Positions 17,265 to 25,598 are shown, numbered from the stretch's first letter. The stretch is DNA of 45,109 nucleotides from Actinomycetota bacterium (GCA_016185305.1 JACPNV010000035.1:1-45109); one strand, 5' to 3'. A program made the numbers and translations. Notes: generated by a model from the sequence alone, not told the origin.

Positions 17265-18878
17265 CTACGGCACGTTCCGGTGTTCGGGGACGAGGCGTTT
17301 GGCCTCCCGCTGGTCGTCCAGCAGCCGCTGCGCGGTGGTGAGCTCATCGGCCGTGCCCGCGACGTTGGTGCGCTCTTCGGGATCGTTGGTCAGGTCGTAC
17401 AGCTCCCACTCGCTTGCGGCCGGTTCGTCGCGCGCGGTCTCGACGCCGTGCTCGCGCTCCCAGTCGGCGAGTCGCTGGTAGTAGCGGTTGAGCTTCCAGA
17501 GCGTGCCGTCGCCCAGCGTGGCGATGACGGACTCGACCTTGTTCGGTTCCTCGACCGGGTCGAACGGCGCGCCGGTGAAGCGGTTCGTGCCGACCAAGCC
17601 CGAGCTGATGCAGTCCTCGGTCATGAAGTAGATCGGCTCGTCGAGCGAGCTCTCGATGCTCTTGCCGAGCAGCAAGGGGCTCAGATCACGCCCTGGGAGT
17701 GGCTGCGCCTCGACGTGATGCTCGGCGACCGACGCCCGAGCGGCATCGTGATCGATGCGCGCCAAGCCCAGCAGCGTGGGCAGCAGGTCGACGTGGCTCG
17801 TCGGGATCGACACACCCGCGCCACCAGCGCTCGGTGCTATGCCCGGACCGGACACGAGCATCGGGACGCGGGTGGCTTCGTCGAACGCCGTGTGCCACTT
17901 CTGCTGCATGCCGCCGTGCGCACCGAGCATGTCGCCGTGGTCGGACGTGAACACGACGATCGTGTTGTCGGCGGCGGGCGACGCGGCGAGGCGATCGAGA
18001 ACGCGCGCGATCGCGACGTCGACCACCTTGTGCAACCACAGGTAGAAGCGGCGGTAGAGCTCATCGGCCGGCTGCTCGTACAGCAGCTTGGGCCAGACGT
18101 CGTGGAACTGCTTCTGCGCGCGCGGTCGGCCATCGAAGGAGTCGTCCTGTGATGGCGCCGGCGGGATCGGCGGGACGGTGCCATCGACCTCGGGCATCCC
18201 GAGGAGCTGCCACCCCGCACCGGAGAAGGCGATGTCGTGCGGGTTGACGAACGACGCGATCGCCAGCCAGGGCGTGTCGTCACCGTCGAGCTCGTCGAAC
18301 AGCTCGCAGACCTGATCGGCGAAGATCGGGTCGCGCACGTAGCCGGTGTCGGCGGGGTTGGCGCCGTGCGGCTCGCGCCCGATCCATCCCGTGAACCCGA
18401 AGATGTCGAGCCGGTCGGCACGCCGGTAGAGCTCGACGACCGCTTGGTCGACGTTGCCGTCCTTGTCGTTGGTCGCCAGGCCATGGTGGGTGACGGGGTC
18501 GAGCAAGTCGGGATGGGAGATGTGCCACTTGCCGCGGTAGTACGAGCGGTAGCCGGCCGAGCGGAACCAATCGCCCATCGTCGGCACGGTCGCGGGGTCG
18601 AGCCAGCGCATCGCCGGATCCTTCGCGCCTTTCGCCAGGCCGTCGGTGTTGGTGACGCCGTGGAGCGACGGGTACTGCCCCGTGAAGAGCGACGCCCGGC
18701 TGGGCAAGCACGCGGTCGAGGCTGCGTAATGGCGGTGCAGCTCGATGCTGGTCGCACGCAAGCGTTCTCGTGCCGGGAGGTGGACACGGCGGAACTCGGC
18801 CAGCTCGTCGTCCTCATAGAGCGGCGGGTACCGCTCCTCATCGGTCATGATCACGAGAACGTTGGGTCGCGTCGCCAT
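17265..18878 (-). CDS. Type I sulfatase (formylglycine-dependent), alkaline-phosphatase superfamily
   Basis: 537 residues. The N-terminal RPNVLVIMTDEERYPP contains the metal-binding Asp. The signature STACLPSRASLFTGQYP carries CxPSR with Cys57 as the residue to be converted to formylglycine, so the enzyme would need a formylglycine-generating enzyme encoded elsewhere. Further conserved blocks are GKWHISHPD and the second metal site VVFTSDHGDMLGAHGG with the catalytic His region QKWHTAFDEATRVPMLVSGP. There is no signal peptide, suggesting a cytosolic enzyme. The C-terminal YDLTNDPEERTNVAG is a typical end block. The minus-strand RBS GGGGG lies upstream of the start. It is divergent from dnaE2. 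Confidence 0.93.
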   Translation of the reverse strand: MATRPNVLVIMTDEERYPPLYEDDELAEFRRVHLPARERLRATSIELHRHYAASTACLPSRASLFTGQYPSLHGVTNTDGLAKGAKDPAMRWLDPATVPTMGDWFRSAGYRSYYRGKWHISHPDLLDPVTHHGLATNDKDGNVDQAVVELYRRADRLDIFGFTGWIGREPHGANPADTGYVRDPIFADQVCELFDELDGDDTPWLAIASFVNPHDIAFSGAGWQLLGMPEVDGTVPPIPPAPSQDDSFDGRPRAQKQFHDVWPKLLYEQPADELYRRFYLWLHKVVDVAIARVLDRLAASPAADNTIVVFTSDHGDMLGAHGGMQQKWHTAFDEATRVPMLVSGPGIAPSAGGAGVSIPTSHVDLLPTLLGLARIDHDAARASVAEHHVEAQPLPGRDLSPLLLGKSIESSLDEPIYFMTEDCISSGLVGTNRFTGAPFDPVEEPNKVESVIATLGDGTLWKLNRYYQRLADWEREHGVETARDEPAASEWELYDLTNDPEERTNVAGTADELTTAQRLLDDQREAKRLVPEHRNVP

Positions 18879-19001
18879 GCGGTCCCCCTTCTTGCCTGTT
18901 CAAGTTTCGACAGGGCCGCTGACAATACTGACGCGGGCGCCGGTGTGCCATTTCGCCAACGTTCGCCGACGTTCACGACCAGGCAGCAGCAGCCTCTCCA
19001 G

Positions 19002-19017
19002 GCGAACTTCTGTTCGA
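19002..19017. promoter_or_regulatory. SOS (LexA) box 1 upstream of dnaE2
   Basis: GCGAACTTCTGTTCGA fits the actinobacterial/mycobacterial LexA consensus TCGAAC-N4-GTTCGA at 11 of the 12 defined positions. It lies 32 bases before the dnaE2 GTG and is 3 bases from a second box, so LexA could occupy both. A possible -35 element (TTCGAC, 19013-19018) overlaps it. Confidence 0.85.
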
Positions 19018-19020
19018 CAA

Positions 19021-19036
19021 TCGAACTATCGTTCGC
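19021..19036. promoter_or_regulatory. SOS (LexA) box 2 upstream of dnaE2
   Basis: TCGAACTATCGTTCGC matches the LexA consensus TCGAAC-N4-GTTCGA at 11 of 12 defined positions. It sits between the putative -35 and the putative -10 (TACTCT at 19037-19042) of dnaE2. Its centre is 19 bases from the centre of box 1, close to two helical turns. Confidence 0.85.
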
Positions 19037-19049
19037 TACTCTCCGGACC

Positions 19050-22000
19050 GTGGGGTACTTCAACCCTGTGGTTCCGTGGTCCGAGCTCGAACGGCGCCTA
19101 TCCGATCGAGCACCCAAACGCGTCGCGGGGCGCCCCGATCCCATCCCGCCGGAAGCCGATGGTGGTGACAGCCCGGCCTGGTCGCGAAGGCGCCAGGCCT
19201 ATGAGCCGCCATCGGAACCGGCGCGGATGGTCAAGGGGTCCGTGCCGTACGCGGAGCTGCACGCCCATTCCAACTTCTCCTTCCTCGATGGTGCGTCGCA
19301 TGCCGAAGAGCTCGCGGAGGAAGCGGCCCGGCTCGGCCTCGACGCGCTCGCGCTGACCGACCACGACGGGCTCTATGGCGTGGTGCGGTTCGCGGAGGCG
19401 GCGCGCGAGCTCGGTCTCCCGACCGTCTTCGGCAGCGAGCTGACCCTCAACCGCACCCGACCCCAGCTCGGCATCGCCGATCCTGGCGTGGACGAGCCCA
19501 ACGCGCCCACACCACCGGGCTCCACCAAGGGTCGCCGGGTGGGGGCGGTCGATCTCGCCGAGCTCGATCTCGCACCTGGCCTCGCCGACACCGGCAGCGT
19601 GCTCACGGCGCCGGGTGGGGCAGGGGCCCCGCCTTCGGCGAGGAGGCGGGGTTGGGGCCCCGCCGGGGGAAACGATCCGGGCGAGACCCACGTGTTGGCC
19701 CTGGCTCGCGATCCTCGCGGCTACGCCATGCTCACCCGCGCCATCAGCGAGGGGCAGCTGCGGGGCGAGAAGGGCGCACCTGCCTGCAGCCTCGCCGACC
19801 TCGCCACCCTGCACGCTTCGGACCCCGATCACTGGCTGGTGCTGACGGGGTGCCGCAAGGGTGCGGTGGCGCGGGCACTGGTCGAGCAGGGTCCGGCCGC
19901 GGCCGCGCACGAGCTGCGCCGGCTGATCGATGCCTTCGGCCGGCACAACGTCGCCGTCGAGCTGACCGATCACGGCCACCCGCTCGACACCGCCCGCAAC
20001 GACGCGCTGGCCGAGCTCGCCGTCACGCACGCGGTCGATCTCGTGGCCACCAACAACGTCCACTATGCGACACCGAAGCAGCGTCCGCTGGCGGCGGCCA
20101 TGGCCGCGGTGCGAGCCCGCCGCAGCCTCGACGAGATCGACGGGTGGTTGCCCGCCGCCGCGGGCGCGCACCTGCGCAGTGGGGCCGAGCAAGCCCGAAG
20201 GTTCGCCCGCTACCCGGGCGTGGTCGAGCGCGCCGGCGAGCTGGGCCGGGCGTGCGCGTTCGACCTCTCCTACGTCGCGCCCGACCTCCCTCCCTTCCCG
20301 TGCCCCGACGGTCTCGACGAGATGGGCTACCTCCGCCGCCTCACCGAGGAGGGGGCGACTCGACGTTACGGCCCCCGTGATCGTGCGCGGGTCGAGCGTG
20401 CGTACGAGCAGATCGACCACGAGCTCGAGGTGATCGAGAAGCTCGGCTTCCCCGGCTACTTCCTCGTGGTGTGGGACCTCGTCGAGTTCTGCCGCCGGTC
20501 GAACATCTTGTGCCAGGGCCGGGGGTCGGCGGCGAACTCGGCGGTGTGCTTCGCGCTCGGCATCACCAACGCCGATGCCGTGTCGTTGGGCCTGCTGTTC
20601 GAGCGCTTCCTGTCACCGGGCCGTGATGGTCCACCCGACATCGACATCGACATCGAGAGCGACCGGCGCGAGGAGGTCATCCAGTACGTCTATGACCGCC
20701 ACGGCCGTTCGTACGCCGCGCAGGTCGCCAACGTCATCACCTACCGCGCCAAGTCGTCGGTGCGCGACATGGCCAAGGCCCTCGGCTACTCGGTCGGGCA
20801 GCAGGATGCCTGGAGCAAGCACGTAGACAGGTGGAGCACACTTGCCGAACTTGCGGAGCCCGCCAGGGCGGAGCAGCCCGATAGAGCTCGTACGGATCCG
20901 GCGAAGCCGGCAGGCGGCGGGTTGTCGCCGCCGCAGGAATTTTGGATCCCGCCGGCCGTTCTGCGGTTGGCAAGGGAGATCGAGCACTTCCCCCGCCATC
21001 TCGGCATCCACTCGGGCGGGATGGTCATGTGCGATCGCCCCGTCATCGAGGTGTGCCCGGTGGAGTGGGCGCGCATGGAAGGGCGCAGCGTCCTGCAGTG
21101 GGACAAAGACGACTGCGCCGCGGCCGGCTTGGTGAAGTTCGACCTGCTCGGTCTTGGCATGCTGTCGGCGCTGCACTATGCCATCGACTTCATCCGCGAC
21201 GCGCACGGGGTCGAGGTCGACCTCGCCACCATCCCGCAAGACCCAGCCGTCTACGACATGTTGTGCGAGGCCGACACGGTGGGCGTGTTCCAGATCGAGA
21301 GCCGGGCCCAGATGGCCACGCTCCCGCGCCTGCGGCCTCGCTGCTTCTACGACTTGGTGGTGGAGGTCGCGCTCATCCGTCCCGGTCCCATCCAGGGCGG
21401 GTCGGTGCACCCGTACATCCGCCGGCGCAACGGCACCGAGCCCGTGACCTACCTCCACCCGTCGCTCGAGCCATCGCTGTCCAAGACGCTCGGCGTGCCG
21501 CTGTTCCAAGAGCAGTTGATGCAGATCTCCATCGACGTCGCCGGCTTCACGCCGGCCGAGGCCGACATGCTGCGCCAGGCCATGGGCTCCAAGCGCAGCC
21601 GCGAGCGGATGGAACGGTTGCGCCAACGCTTCCACGACGGCACCCGCTCGCGTGGCATCACCCAGAGCATCAGCGACCAGATCTGGGACAAGCTCGCCGC
21701 CTTCGCCAACTACGGCTTTCCCGAGAGCCACTCGGTCTCCTTCGCCTACCTCGTGTACGCGAGCTCGTGGATCAAGCGCTACTACCCGGCCGCGTTCTGC
21801 GCGGCGCTGCTCGACGCCCAACCGATGGGCTTCTACTCGCCCCACTCGCTGGTGCAGGACGCCCGCCGCCACGGCGTGGTCGTGCACACGCCGTGCATCA
21901 ACACCAGCCGCGCCGGCTCGTCCCTCGAGTACGAGGGGTCAGGCCCGAGTTGTGAGGCGGCGCGAGCCGAAGCGCGCGACCGGCACCCGAGCGCGACCTA

Positions 22001-22799
22001 TCCCTTCGGCGGGCGCATCCCTTCCCAACCGGCGGTGCGGCTCGGTCTGGAACACGTGCGCGGGGTCGGCGCCGGCCTCGCCGAGTTGCTCGTGGCCGAA
22101 CGCGACGCCAACGGCCCGTTCCGCGACATGGAAGACCTCAAGCGCCGGGCCGACATGCGAGCCGCCGCGGCCGCGAAAGCCGGTAGCACGAGAACCGATA
22201 GCACGAGAACCGGCGCGCCCCGGCTCACACTCGAGCACCTCGAAGCGCTCGCCACCGCCGGTGCGTTCGGTTGCTTCGGCCCCCATCGCCGTGAAGCGTT
22301 GTGGGGCGCCGGTGCGGTGGCACAGACCGGCGCCGACCGGCTCGAAGGCATCGTTACCGGCGTGCGCTCGCCGCCTTTGCCGGGCATGACCGGCAAAGAA
22401 GAAGCCTCGGCCGACCTGTGGGCGACCGGCGTGTCTCCCGAGGGCCATCCCACCCGCTTCATCCGGGAAGACCTCGACGAGCGCGGCGTGGTGACAGCCG
22501 AGGGTCTGCGCGGGCTCGACGACGGCCGCAAGGTCTTGGTCGGGGGCGTGGTCACCCATCGCCAGCGGCCGGCGACCGCGTCCGGCATCACGTTCATGAA
22601 CGTCGAGGACGAGACCGGCCTCATCAACGTCGTGTGCTCGCGCGGGTGCTGGAACCGCTATCGCAAGGTGGCCCGGGTCCCCGCGTTGCTCATCCGGGGC
22701 CGGCTCGAGAAGGTCGAGGGCGTCATCAATGTGGTGGCCGAGAAGCTCGAGCCCTTGCCCATCGGAACAGACAAGAGCATGTCTCGTGACTTCCGGTAG
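19050..22799 (+). CDS. dnaE2: Error-prone DNA polymerase DnaE2 (SOS mutagenesis)
   Basis: 1249 residues from GTG 19050, where VGYFNPVVPWSELERRLSDR matches the usual DnaE2 N-terminus. The longer open frame upstream overlaps the sulfatase region and is not coding. The PHP domain starts AELHAHSNFSFLDGASHAEE with LALTDHDGLYGV. The polymerase core has the catalytic Asp pair in PPDIDIDIESDRREE (about 528-542) and the third Asp in KFDLLGLG (about 697). The C-terminal OB-fold (GGVVTHRQRPATASGITFMN VEDETGLINVV) is present. Two LexA boxes overlap the promoter, and the predicted transcript start is at or near the GTG, so translation may be leaderless. Several inserts not seen in typical DnaE2 occur near 19486-19680, 20850-20945, 21920-22010 and 22170-22215. 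No imuA/imuB partners are in this window. Confidence 0.95.
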   Translation: MGYFNPVVPWSELERRLSDRAPKRVAGRPDPIPPEADGGDSPAWSRRRQAYEPPSEPARMVKGSVPYAELHAHSNFSFLDGASHAEELAEEAARLGLDALALTDHDGLYGVVRFAEAARELGLPTVFGSELTLNRTRPQLGIADPGVDEPNAPTPPGSTKGRRVGAVDLAELDLAPGLADTGSVLTAPGGAGAPPSARRRGWGPAGGNDPGETHVLALARDPRGYAMLTRAISEGQLRGEKGAPACSLADLATLHASDPDHWLVLTGCRKGAVARALVEQGPAAAAHELRRLIDAFGRHNVAVELTDHGHPLDTARNDALAELAVTHAVDLVATNNVHYATPKQRPLAAAMAAVRARRSLDEIDGWLPAAAGAHLRSGAEQARRFARYPGVVERAGELGRACAFDLSYVAPDLPPFPCPDGLDEMGYLRRLTEEGATRRYGPRDRARVERAYEQIDHELEVIEKLGFPGYFLVVWDLVEFCRRSNILCQGRGSAANSAVCFALGITNADAVSLGLLFERFLSPGRDGPPDIDIDIESDRREEVIQYVYDRHGRSYAAQVANVITYRAKSSVRDMAKALGYSVGQQDAWSKHVDRWSTLAELAEPARAEQPDRARTDPAKPAGGGLSPPQEFWIPPAVLRLAREIEHFPRHLGIHSGGMVMCDRPVIEVCPVEWARMEGRSVLQWDKDDCAAAGLVKFDLLGLGMLSALHYAIDFIRDAHGVEVDLATIPQDPAVYDMLCEADTVGVFQIESRAQMATLPRLRPRCFYDLVVEVALIRPGPIQGGSVHPYIRRRNGTEPVTYLHPSLEPSLSKTLGVPLFQEQLMQISIDVAGFTPAEADMLRQAMGSKRSRERMERLRQRFHDGTRSRGITQSISDQIWDKLAAFANYGFPESHSVSFAYLVYASSWIKRYYPAAFCAALLDAQPMGFYSPHSLVQDARRHGVVVHTPCINTSRAGSSLEYEGSGPSCEAARAEARDRHPSATYPFGGRIPSQPAVRLGLEHVRGVGAGLAELLVAERDANGPFRDMEDLKRRADMRAAAAAKAGSTRTDSTRTGAPRLTLEHLEALATAGAFGCFGPHRREALWGAGAVAQTGADRLEGIVTGVRSPPLPGMTGKEEASADLWATGVSPEGHPTRFIREDLDERGVVTAEGLRGLDDGRKVLVGGVVTHRQRPATASGITFMNVEDETGLINVVCSRGCWNRYRKVARVPALLIRGRLEKVEGVINVVAEKLEPLPIGTDKSMSRDFR
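19623..19664. repeat. REP-like GC-rich repeat inside dnaE2
   Basis: An 11-base direct repeat, GGGGCCCCGCC, occurs at 19623-19633 and 19654-19664. Between them GGCGGGG (19645-19651) is the reverse complement of CCCCGCC (19627-19633), so a stem-loop can form. The block lies in the first dnaE2 insert and encodes a low-complexity Gly/Pro/Arg stretch (APGGAGAPPSARRRGWGPAG), not conserved polymerase sequence. It looks like a short palindromic repetitive element tolerated in frame. Confidence 0.6.
22184..22213. repeat. 15-bp tandem duplication inside dnaE2
   Basis: TAGCACGAGAACCGA at 22184-22198 is followed directly by TAGCACGAGAACCGG. The unit is in frame and encodes STRTD then STRTG, in a poorly conserved linker between the helix-hairpin-helix-like region and LTLEHLEALATAGAFG. 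It is a recent-looking slippage product. Confidence 0.75.
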
Positions 22800-22813
22800 G
22801 TCAGCGGGCCCGG

Positions 22814-22856
22814 CGACCAACCGACCAACCGACCAACCAACCAACCAACCAACCAA
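22814..22856. repeat. Tetranucleotide repeat (GACCAACC / CCAA) between dnaE2 and the DinB-like gene
   Basis: Three units of GACCAACC-like sequence grade into pure CCAA repeats, ending right at the AAGGAG ribosome-binding site of the next gene (start 22868). Changes in repeat number would alter the spacing between any promoter and the ribosome-binding site but not the coding frame. Confidence 0.85.
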
Positions 22857-22867
22857 GGAGACATGAC

Positions 22868-23416
22868 GTGACTGAGACCGCAGACAAGTACCGCGAGCGA
22901 GCCGCAGCGATGACCGCGAAGATCGAAGCAGTGCCCGATGACGCGTGGGCCAACCAGTCGCCCTGCGCCGAATGGACGGCGCGCGACGTCGTCGCGCACT
23001 TGGTGGACACGTCGGGCCGGTTCTTCGGCTTCATCGGCAAGACGCCGCCTGACGGTCCTCGGGTTGAGGTCGATCCGGTCGCGGCATGGAGGGCGGCTCG
23101 AGATGCGATGCAGGCGGCACTCGACGATCCCGACGTAGCCGCCACCGAGTTCACCGGCCGGTTCGGGCCCACGACGTTCGCGGCGAGCGTCGACCGGTTC
23201 GTCTGCACCGATCTCGTCGTGCACAACTGGGACCTCTCTCGCGCCACCGGCCAAGACGAAGCGCTCGACCCGCAGGCCATGAGAGAGATCCAGGCCGACC
23301 TGGCGTCGTTCGGCGATGCGGTGCGCTCGTCTGGCGCCTTCGGCCCCGAGGTCGAGCCACCCGAAGATGCTGACGACCAGACCAGGTTCCTCTGCTTCCT
23401 CGGCCGCAGGCCGTAG
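22868..23416 (+). CDS. TIGR03086/DinB-like (maleylpyruvate isomerase-type) metal-binding protein
   Basis: 182 residues from GTG 22868, with AAGGAG 7-12 bases upstream. The helical bundle signature is present: YRERAAAMTAKIEAVPDDAW, then CAEWTARDVVAHLVDTSGRF with a conserved His, and later FVCTDLVVHNWDLSRATGQD with the second His. These are the metal ligands of the mycothiol-dependent maleylpyruvate isomerase/DinB-like superfamily, common in mycothiol-making Actinobacteria. The enzymatic reaction is unknown. It follows dnaE2 by 68 bases in the same direction, but the repeat tract and spacing give no proof of a shared operon. Confidence 0.8.
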   Translation: MTETADKYRERAAAMTAKIEAVPDDAWANQSPCAEWTARDVVAHLVDTSGRFFGFIGKTPPDGPRVEVDPVAAWRAARDAMQAALDDPDVAATEFTGRFGPTTFAASVDRFVCTDLVVHNWDLSRATGQDEALDPQAMREIQADLASFGDAVRSSGAFGPEVEPPEDADDQTRFLCFLGRRP

Positions 23417-23433
23417 CGGGTTCGCGTCGGTGT

Positions 23434-23449
23434 CACCGGTGAGCCGGTG
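23434..23449. terminator. Short hairpin after the DinB-like gene
   Basis: CACCGG-TGAG-CCGGTG is a perfect 6-bp stem with a 4-base loop, 18 bases after the stop at 23416. There is no T-tract, so factor-independent termination is doubtful. It lies just before a possible -10 (TACAAT, 23463-23468) for the Hsp70-like gene and could equally be an operator. Confidence 0.35.
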
Positions 23450-23507
23450 CCGTGCCCTGTTGTACAATCCGCCATCCCGCGGGCCGCCAGGAGGAATACG
23501 TCTCCCC

Positions 23508-23531
23508 ATGTCACGTCGAAGCGTCGGTTGA
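23508..23531 (+). other. Seven-codon ORF in frame with, and just ahead of, the Hsp70-like gene
   Basis: AGGAGGA at 23489-23495 is the only good ribosome-binding site in this region. It precedes ATG 23508, which opens MSRRSVG and then meets TGA at 23529-23531. The TGA is in the same frame as the Hsp70-like protein, whose ATG lies three bases on (TGACAGATG). The peptide may allow translational coupling or low-level stop readthrough, or a point mutation may have replaced an earlier start. The spacing from ribosome-binding site to ATG is long (12 bases). Confidence 0.35.
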
Positions 23532-23534
23532 CAG

Positions 23535-25523
23535 ATGACCCGGTGGACCCTGGCCATCGATTTCGGTACGAGCAACTGCGCCGGCGCCGTCTACGAGGGC
23601 GACCATGCCGAGAGCATCGAGGTCGACGGCGATCGTCGCATGCCCTCGGTCGTGTTCGTCGAGCCGTCCGGCGACATCATCGTCGGCCGCGAAGCCGCGT
23701 ACCGGGCGTCGGCTCAGCCGGAACGCGTGCAACGGGCCGTCAAGCGCAAGGTCGGTCGAAACGACACGCTCCTCTTCGGGGACGACGACGTTCCGACCAC
23801 CACCGTCATCGCGGCACTGTTGAAACCGTTCGTGGCCGAGGCGTTGCGCCAGCACAACGGCGAGGCTCCCAGCTCCGTCGTGCTGACCCATCCGGCCCGC
23901 TGGAGCGACGAACGACTCGCCGTGCTCGACGCCGCGGCGGCAGAGGCCGAGCTCCGCGGGGTCACGTTCTGCCCTGAACCCGTGGCCGCGGCGATCCATT
24001 ACGTCGACGACCACCTCAAAGATGGCCACTGCGTCGCGGTCTACGACCTCGGTGGCGGAACCTTCGACACCGCGGTTCTTCAGCGGACGCCGAGCGCGTT
24101 CGACGTCAAGGGACTTCCGGGTGGCGACGAGTTCATCGGTGGCGAGCACTTCGACGATCGGCTGTTCAACCACGTTGGTTCCCTGATCGCCCGGGAAGAC
24201 AGCGCGACGTGGGACTTGATCGAGAACAGCGACGAGCGTCAATGGCGCGAGGCCAACGCGACCCTGCGAGAGCAATGTCGCACCGCCAAGGAGTCTCTGT
24301 CGAACAATCCAACGGCGTACGTCCGCGCCGCGGATCGCGACCTGCACATCACGCGGGAGGAGTTCGAAGGACTCATCGGTCAGGAGATCGAGCGGACGGT
24401 CAGCGAGCTCGATCGCACACTGCAGATCGCAGGTGTGCCGCGCGAGTACATCGGCCGCCTCTACCTTGCGGGAGGAGCGGGACGCATTCCGCTCGTGCAT
24501 CGAAGCCTCACGACCGACTACGGCGAGCGGCTGGTGACGTGGGCCGATCCGAAGTTCGTGGTTGCTCTGGGCGCGGCCAAGTACGGGGCCGAGAACGCCG
24601 CGGCGGCGCCCGCCGCCACGGGCGACGCCGCGATACCGGCGCCGCCTTCGCCCCTTGCTCCTGGTGTCGTCCTTTCAGGTGCACCGGCGGCAGTCGCGCC
24701 GATCGCTCCGGAATCGCCACTGCCGATGGCCGCGACCCCTGCGCCACCGGCGCCCGCGGCGAACCCCCCGCCGGCTGGACCTGTCGCACCGCCGGTCGCG
24801 CCGTTCCTGCCGCCGACCGGTGCGCCGCCGCCGGCTGTTCCGGTGAGTCCACCGCCCGTCGTGCCGGCGAGCCCGCCGGTCTCGGCTTCCGCGCCGCCGC
24901 CTTTCGCTGCGGCTGCCACGCCGCCGCTTGGCGCTCCGATCGGTTCGCCGCCGCCGCCCGTCGGCAGCCCCAGCCCGCCTCCTCCGCCGGCCCCCAACGC
25001 GCCGCCGCCGGGCCCGCCTTCGCCTTCGCCGCAAGCCGCCTCGCCGCCCGCAGCCCCAGCCGCGGTCGCGCCGGTTCCGCCGGCGTCATCGATGCCGCCC
25101 GGCCCTCCGCCCGGCTTTCCGCCCGGCCCTCCGCCCGGCCCTCCGCCCGGGGCTCCGCCACGTTCGGCGCCAACCGCAGCGCCACCACAACCGTCGTTCT
25201 CGCCCGCCAACCCTGGTGGGTTCGCTCCGCCCCCGGCGGCTCCGGTGCCCGCCCAGCCATCGCCGTACGGCTCGCAGCCCTACGGCTCGGCCCCCTCGAG
25301 CAAGCCGCCGGGCCGCGACAAGACCACCCTCGCCTGGGTCATGGCCGGCATCGGGCTGTTCTGCGGTCTCACCGCCCTCGCCGGCATCTACTTCGCCAAC
25401 GAGGGCAAGAAGGCGGGAGATCCGCAGGCCCAGACCGCGATGATCGTCAACATCGCGGTGCTGGTTCTGGTCGGCCTCGGCCAAGTGCTCCTGCTGATGG
25501 TCCTCGCCTTGAGCTCTGCGTAG
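23535..25523 (+). CDS. Hsp70-type ATPase domain with proline-rich linker and two C-terminal membrane helices
   Basis: 662 residues. Residues 1-350 are an Hsp70/actin-fold nucleotide-binding domain: phosphate-1 loop AIDFGTSNCAGAVYEG, phosphate-2 loop VAVYDLGGGTFDTAVLQ (about 167-183) and adenosine motif LYLAGGAGRIPLVHRSL (about 311-327). No peptide-binding domain follows. Instead about 245 residues (350-595) are Pro/Ala-rich (for example PPGPPPGFPPGPPPGPPPGA), then two membrane helices (about 600-621 and 636-660) flank a short loop, ending almost at the C-terminus. The ATPase is expected on the cytoplasmic face, tethered by a long flexible arm. No good ribosome-binding site serves this ATG directly. 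Neighbours include an Asp-rich repeat protein and two dynamin-like GTPases. Client and membrane role are unknown. Confidence 0.88.
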   Translation: MTRWTLAIDFGTSNCAGAVYEGDHAESIEVDGDRRMPSVVFVEPSGDIIVGREAAYRASAQPERVQRAVKRKVGRNDTLLFGDDDVPTTTVIAALLKPFVAEALRQHNGEAPSSVVLTHPARWSDERLAVLDAAAAEAELRGVTFCPEPVAAAIHYVDDHLKDGHCVAVYDLGGGTFDTAVLQRTPSAFDVKGLPGGDEFIGGEHFDDRLFNHVGSLIAREDSATWDLIENSDERQWREANATLREQCRTAKESLSNNPTAYVRAADRDLHITREEFEGLIGQEIERTVSELDRTLQIAGVPREYIGRLYLAGGAGRIPLVHRSLTTDYGERLVTWADPKFVVALGAAKYGAENAAAAPAATGDAAIPAPPSPLAPGVVLSGAPAAVAPIAPESPLPMAATPAPPAPAANPPPAGPVAPPVAPFLPPTGAPPPAVPVSPPPVVPASPPVSASAPPPFAAAATPPLGAPIGSPPPPVGSPSPPPPPAPNAPPPGPPSPSPQAASPPAAPAAVAPVPPASSMPPGPPPGFPPGPPPGPPPGAPPRSAPTAAPPQPSFSPANPGGFAPPPAAPVPAQPSPYGSQPYGSAPSSKPPGRDKTTLAWVMAGIGLFCGLTALAGIYFANEGKKAGDPQAQTAMIVNIAVLVLVGLGQVLLLMVLALSSA

Positions 25524-25572
25524 CTCCGCGGTTCGCTCCGATCGAAGCGTGACGACGAACACACAATCGTGC

Positions 25573-25598
25573 GGAACACGCCGGAGGGTCGAGCACTC
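25573..25598 (+). promoter_or_regulatory. ECF-type promoter motif upstream of the Asp-repeat gene
   Basis: GGAACACG (25573-25580) and ACTC (25595-25598) have a 14-base gap, 42 bases ahead of the ATG at 25641. GGAAC is the commonest ECF-sigma -35 core, and the spacing to ACTC is in the usual -35/-10 range. The same two blocks with exactly the same spacing occur before the Tyr/Ser/Asp-rich gene at 31091-31116. An ECF sigma gene lies between them at 30301. Confidence 0.5.

Noticed and set aside
16737-18152. Plus-strand open frame through the VOC and sulfatase genes
   Set aside because: The minus strand encodes the CxPSR sulfatase signature and a VOC protein; the plus frame is antisense without domain signals.
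18237-19049. Upstream extension of the dnaE2 frame
   Set aside because: It runs antisense to the sulfatase N-terminus and through the LexA boxes; DnaE2-like sequence begins only at GTG 19050.
22814-22856. Iteron-type origin repeats
   Set aside because: The unit is a 4-base microsatellite next to a ribosome-binding site, with no replication gene nearby.
24209-25552. Alternative frames across the proline-rich part of the Hsp70-like gene
   Set aside because: They arise from the repetitive CCG-rich codons; only the Hsp70 frame links to the ATPase domain and the membrane helices.
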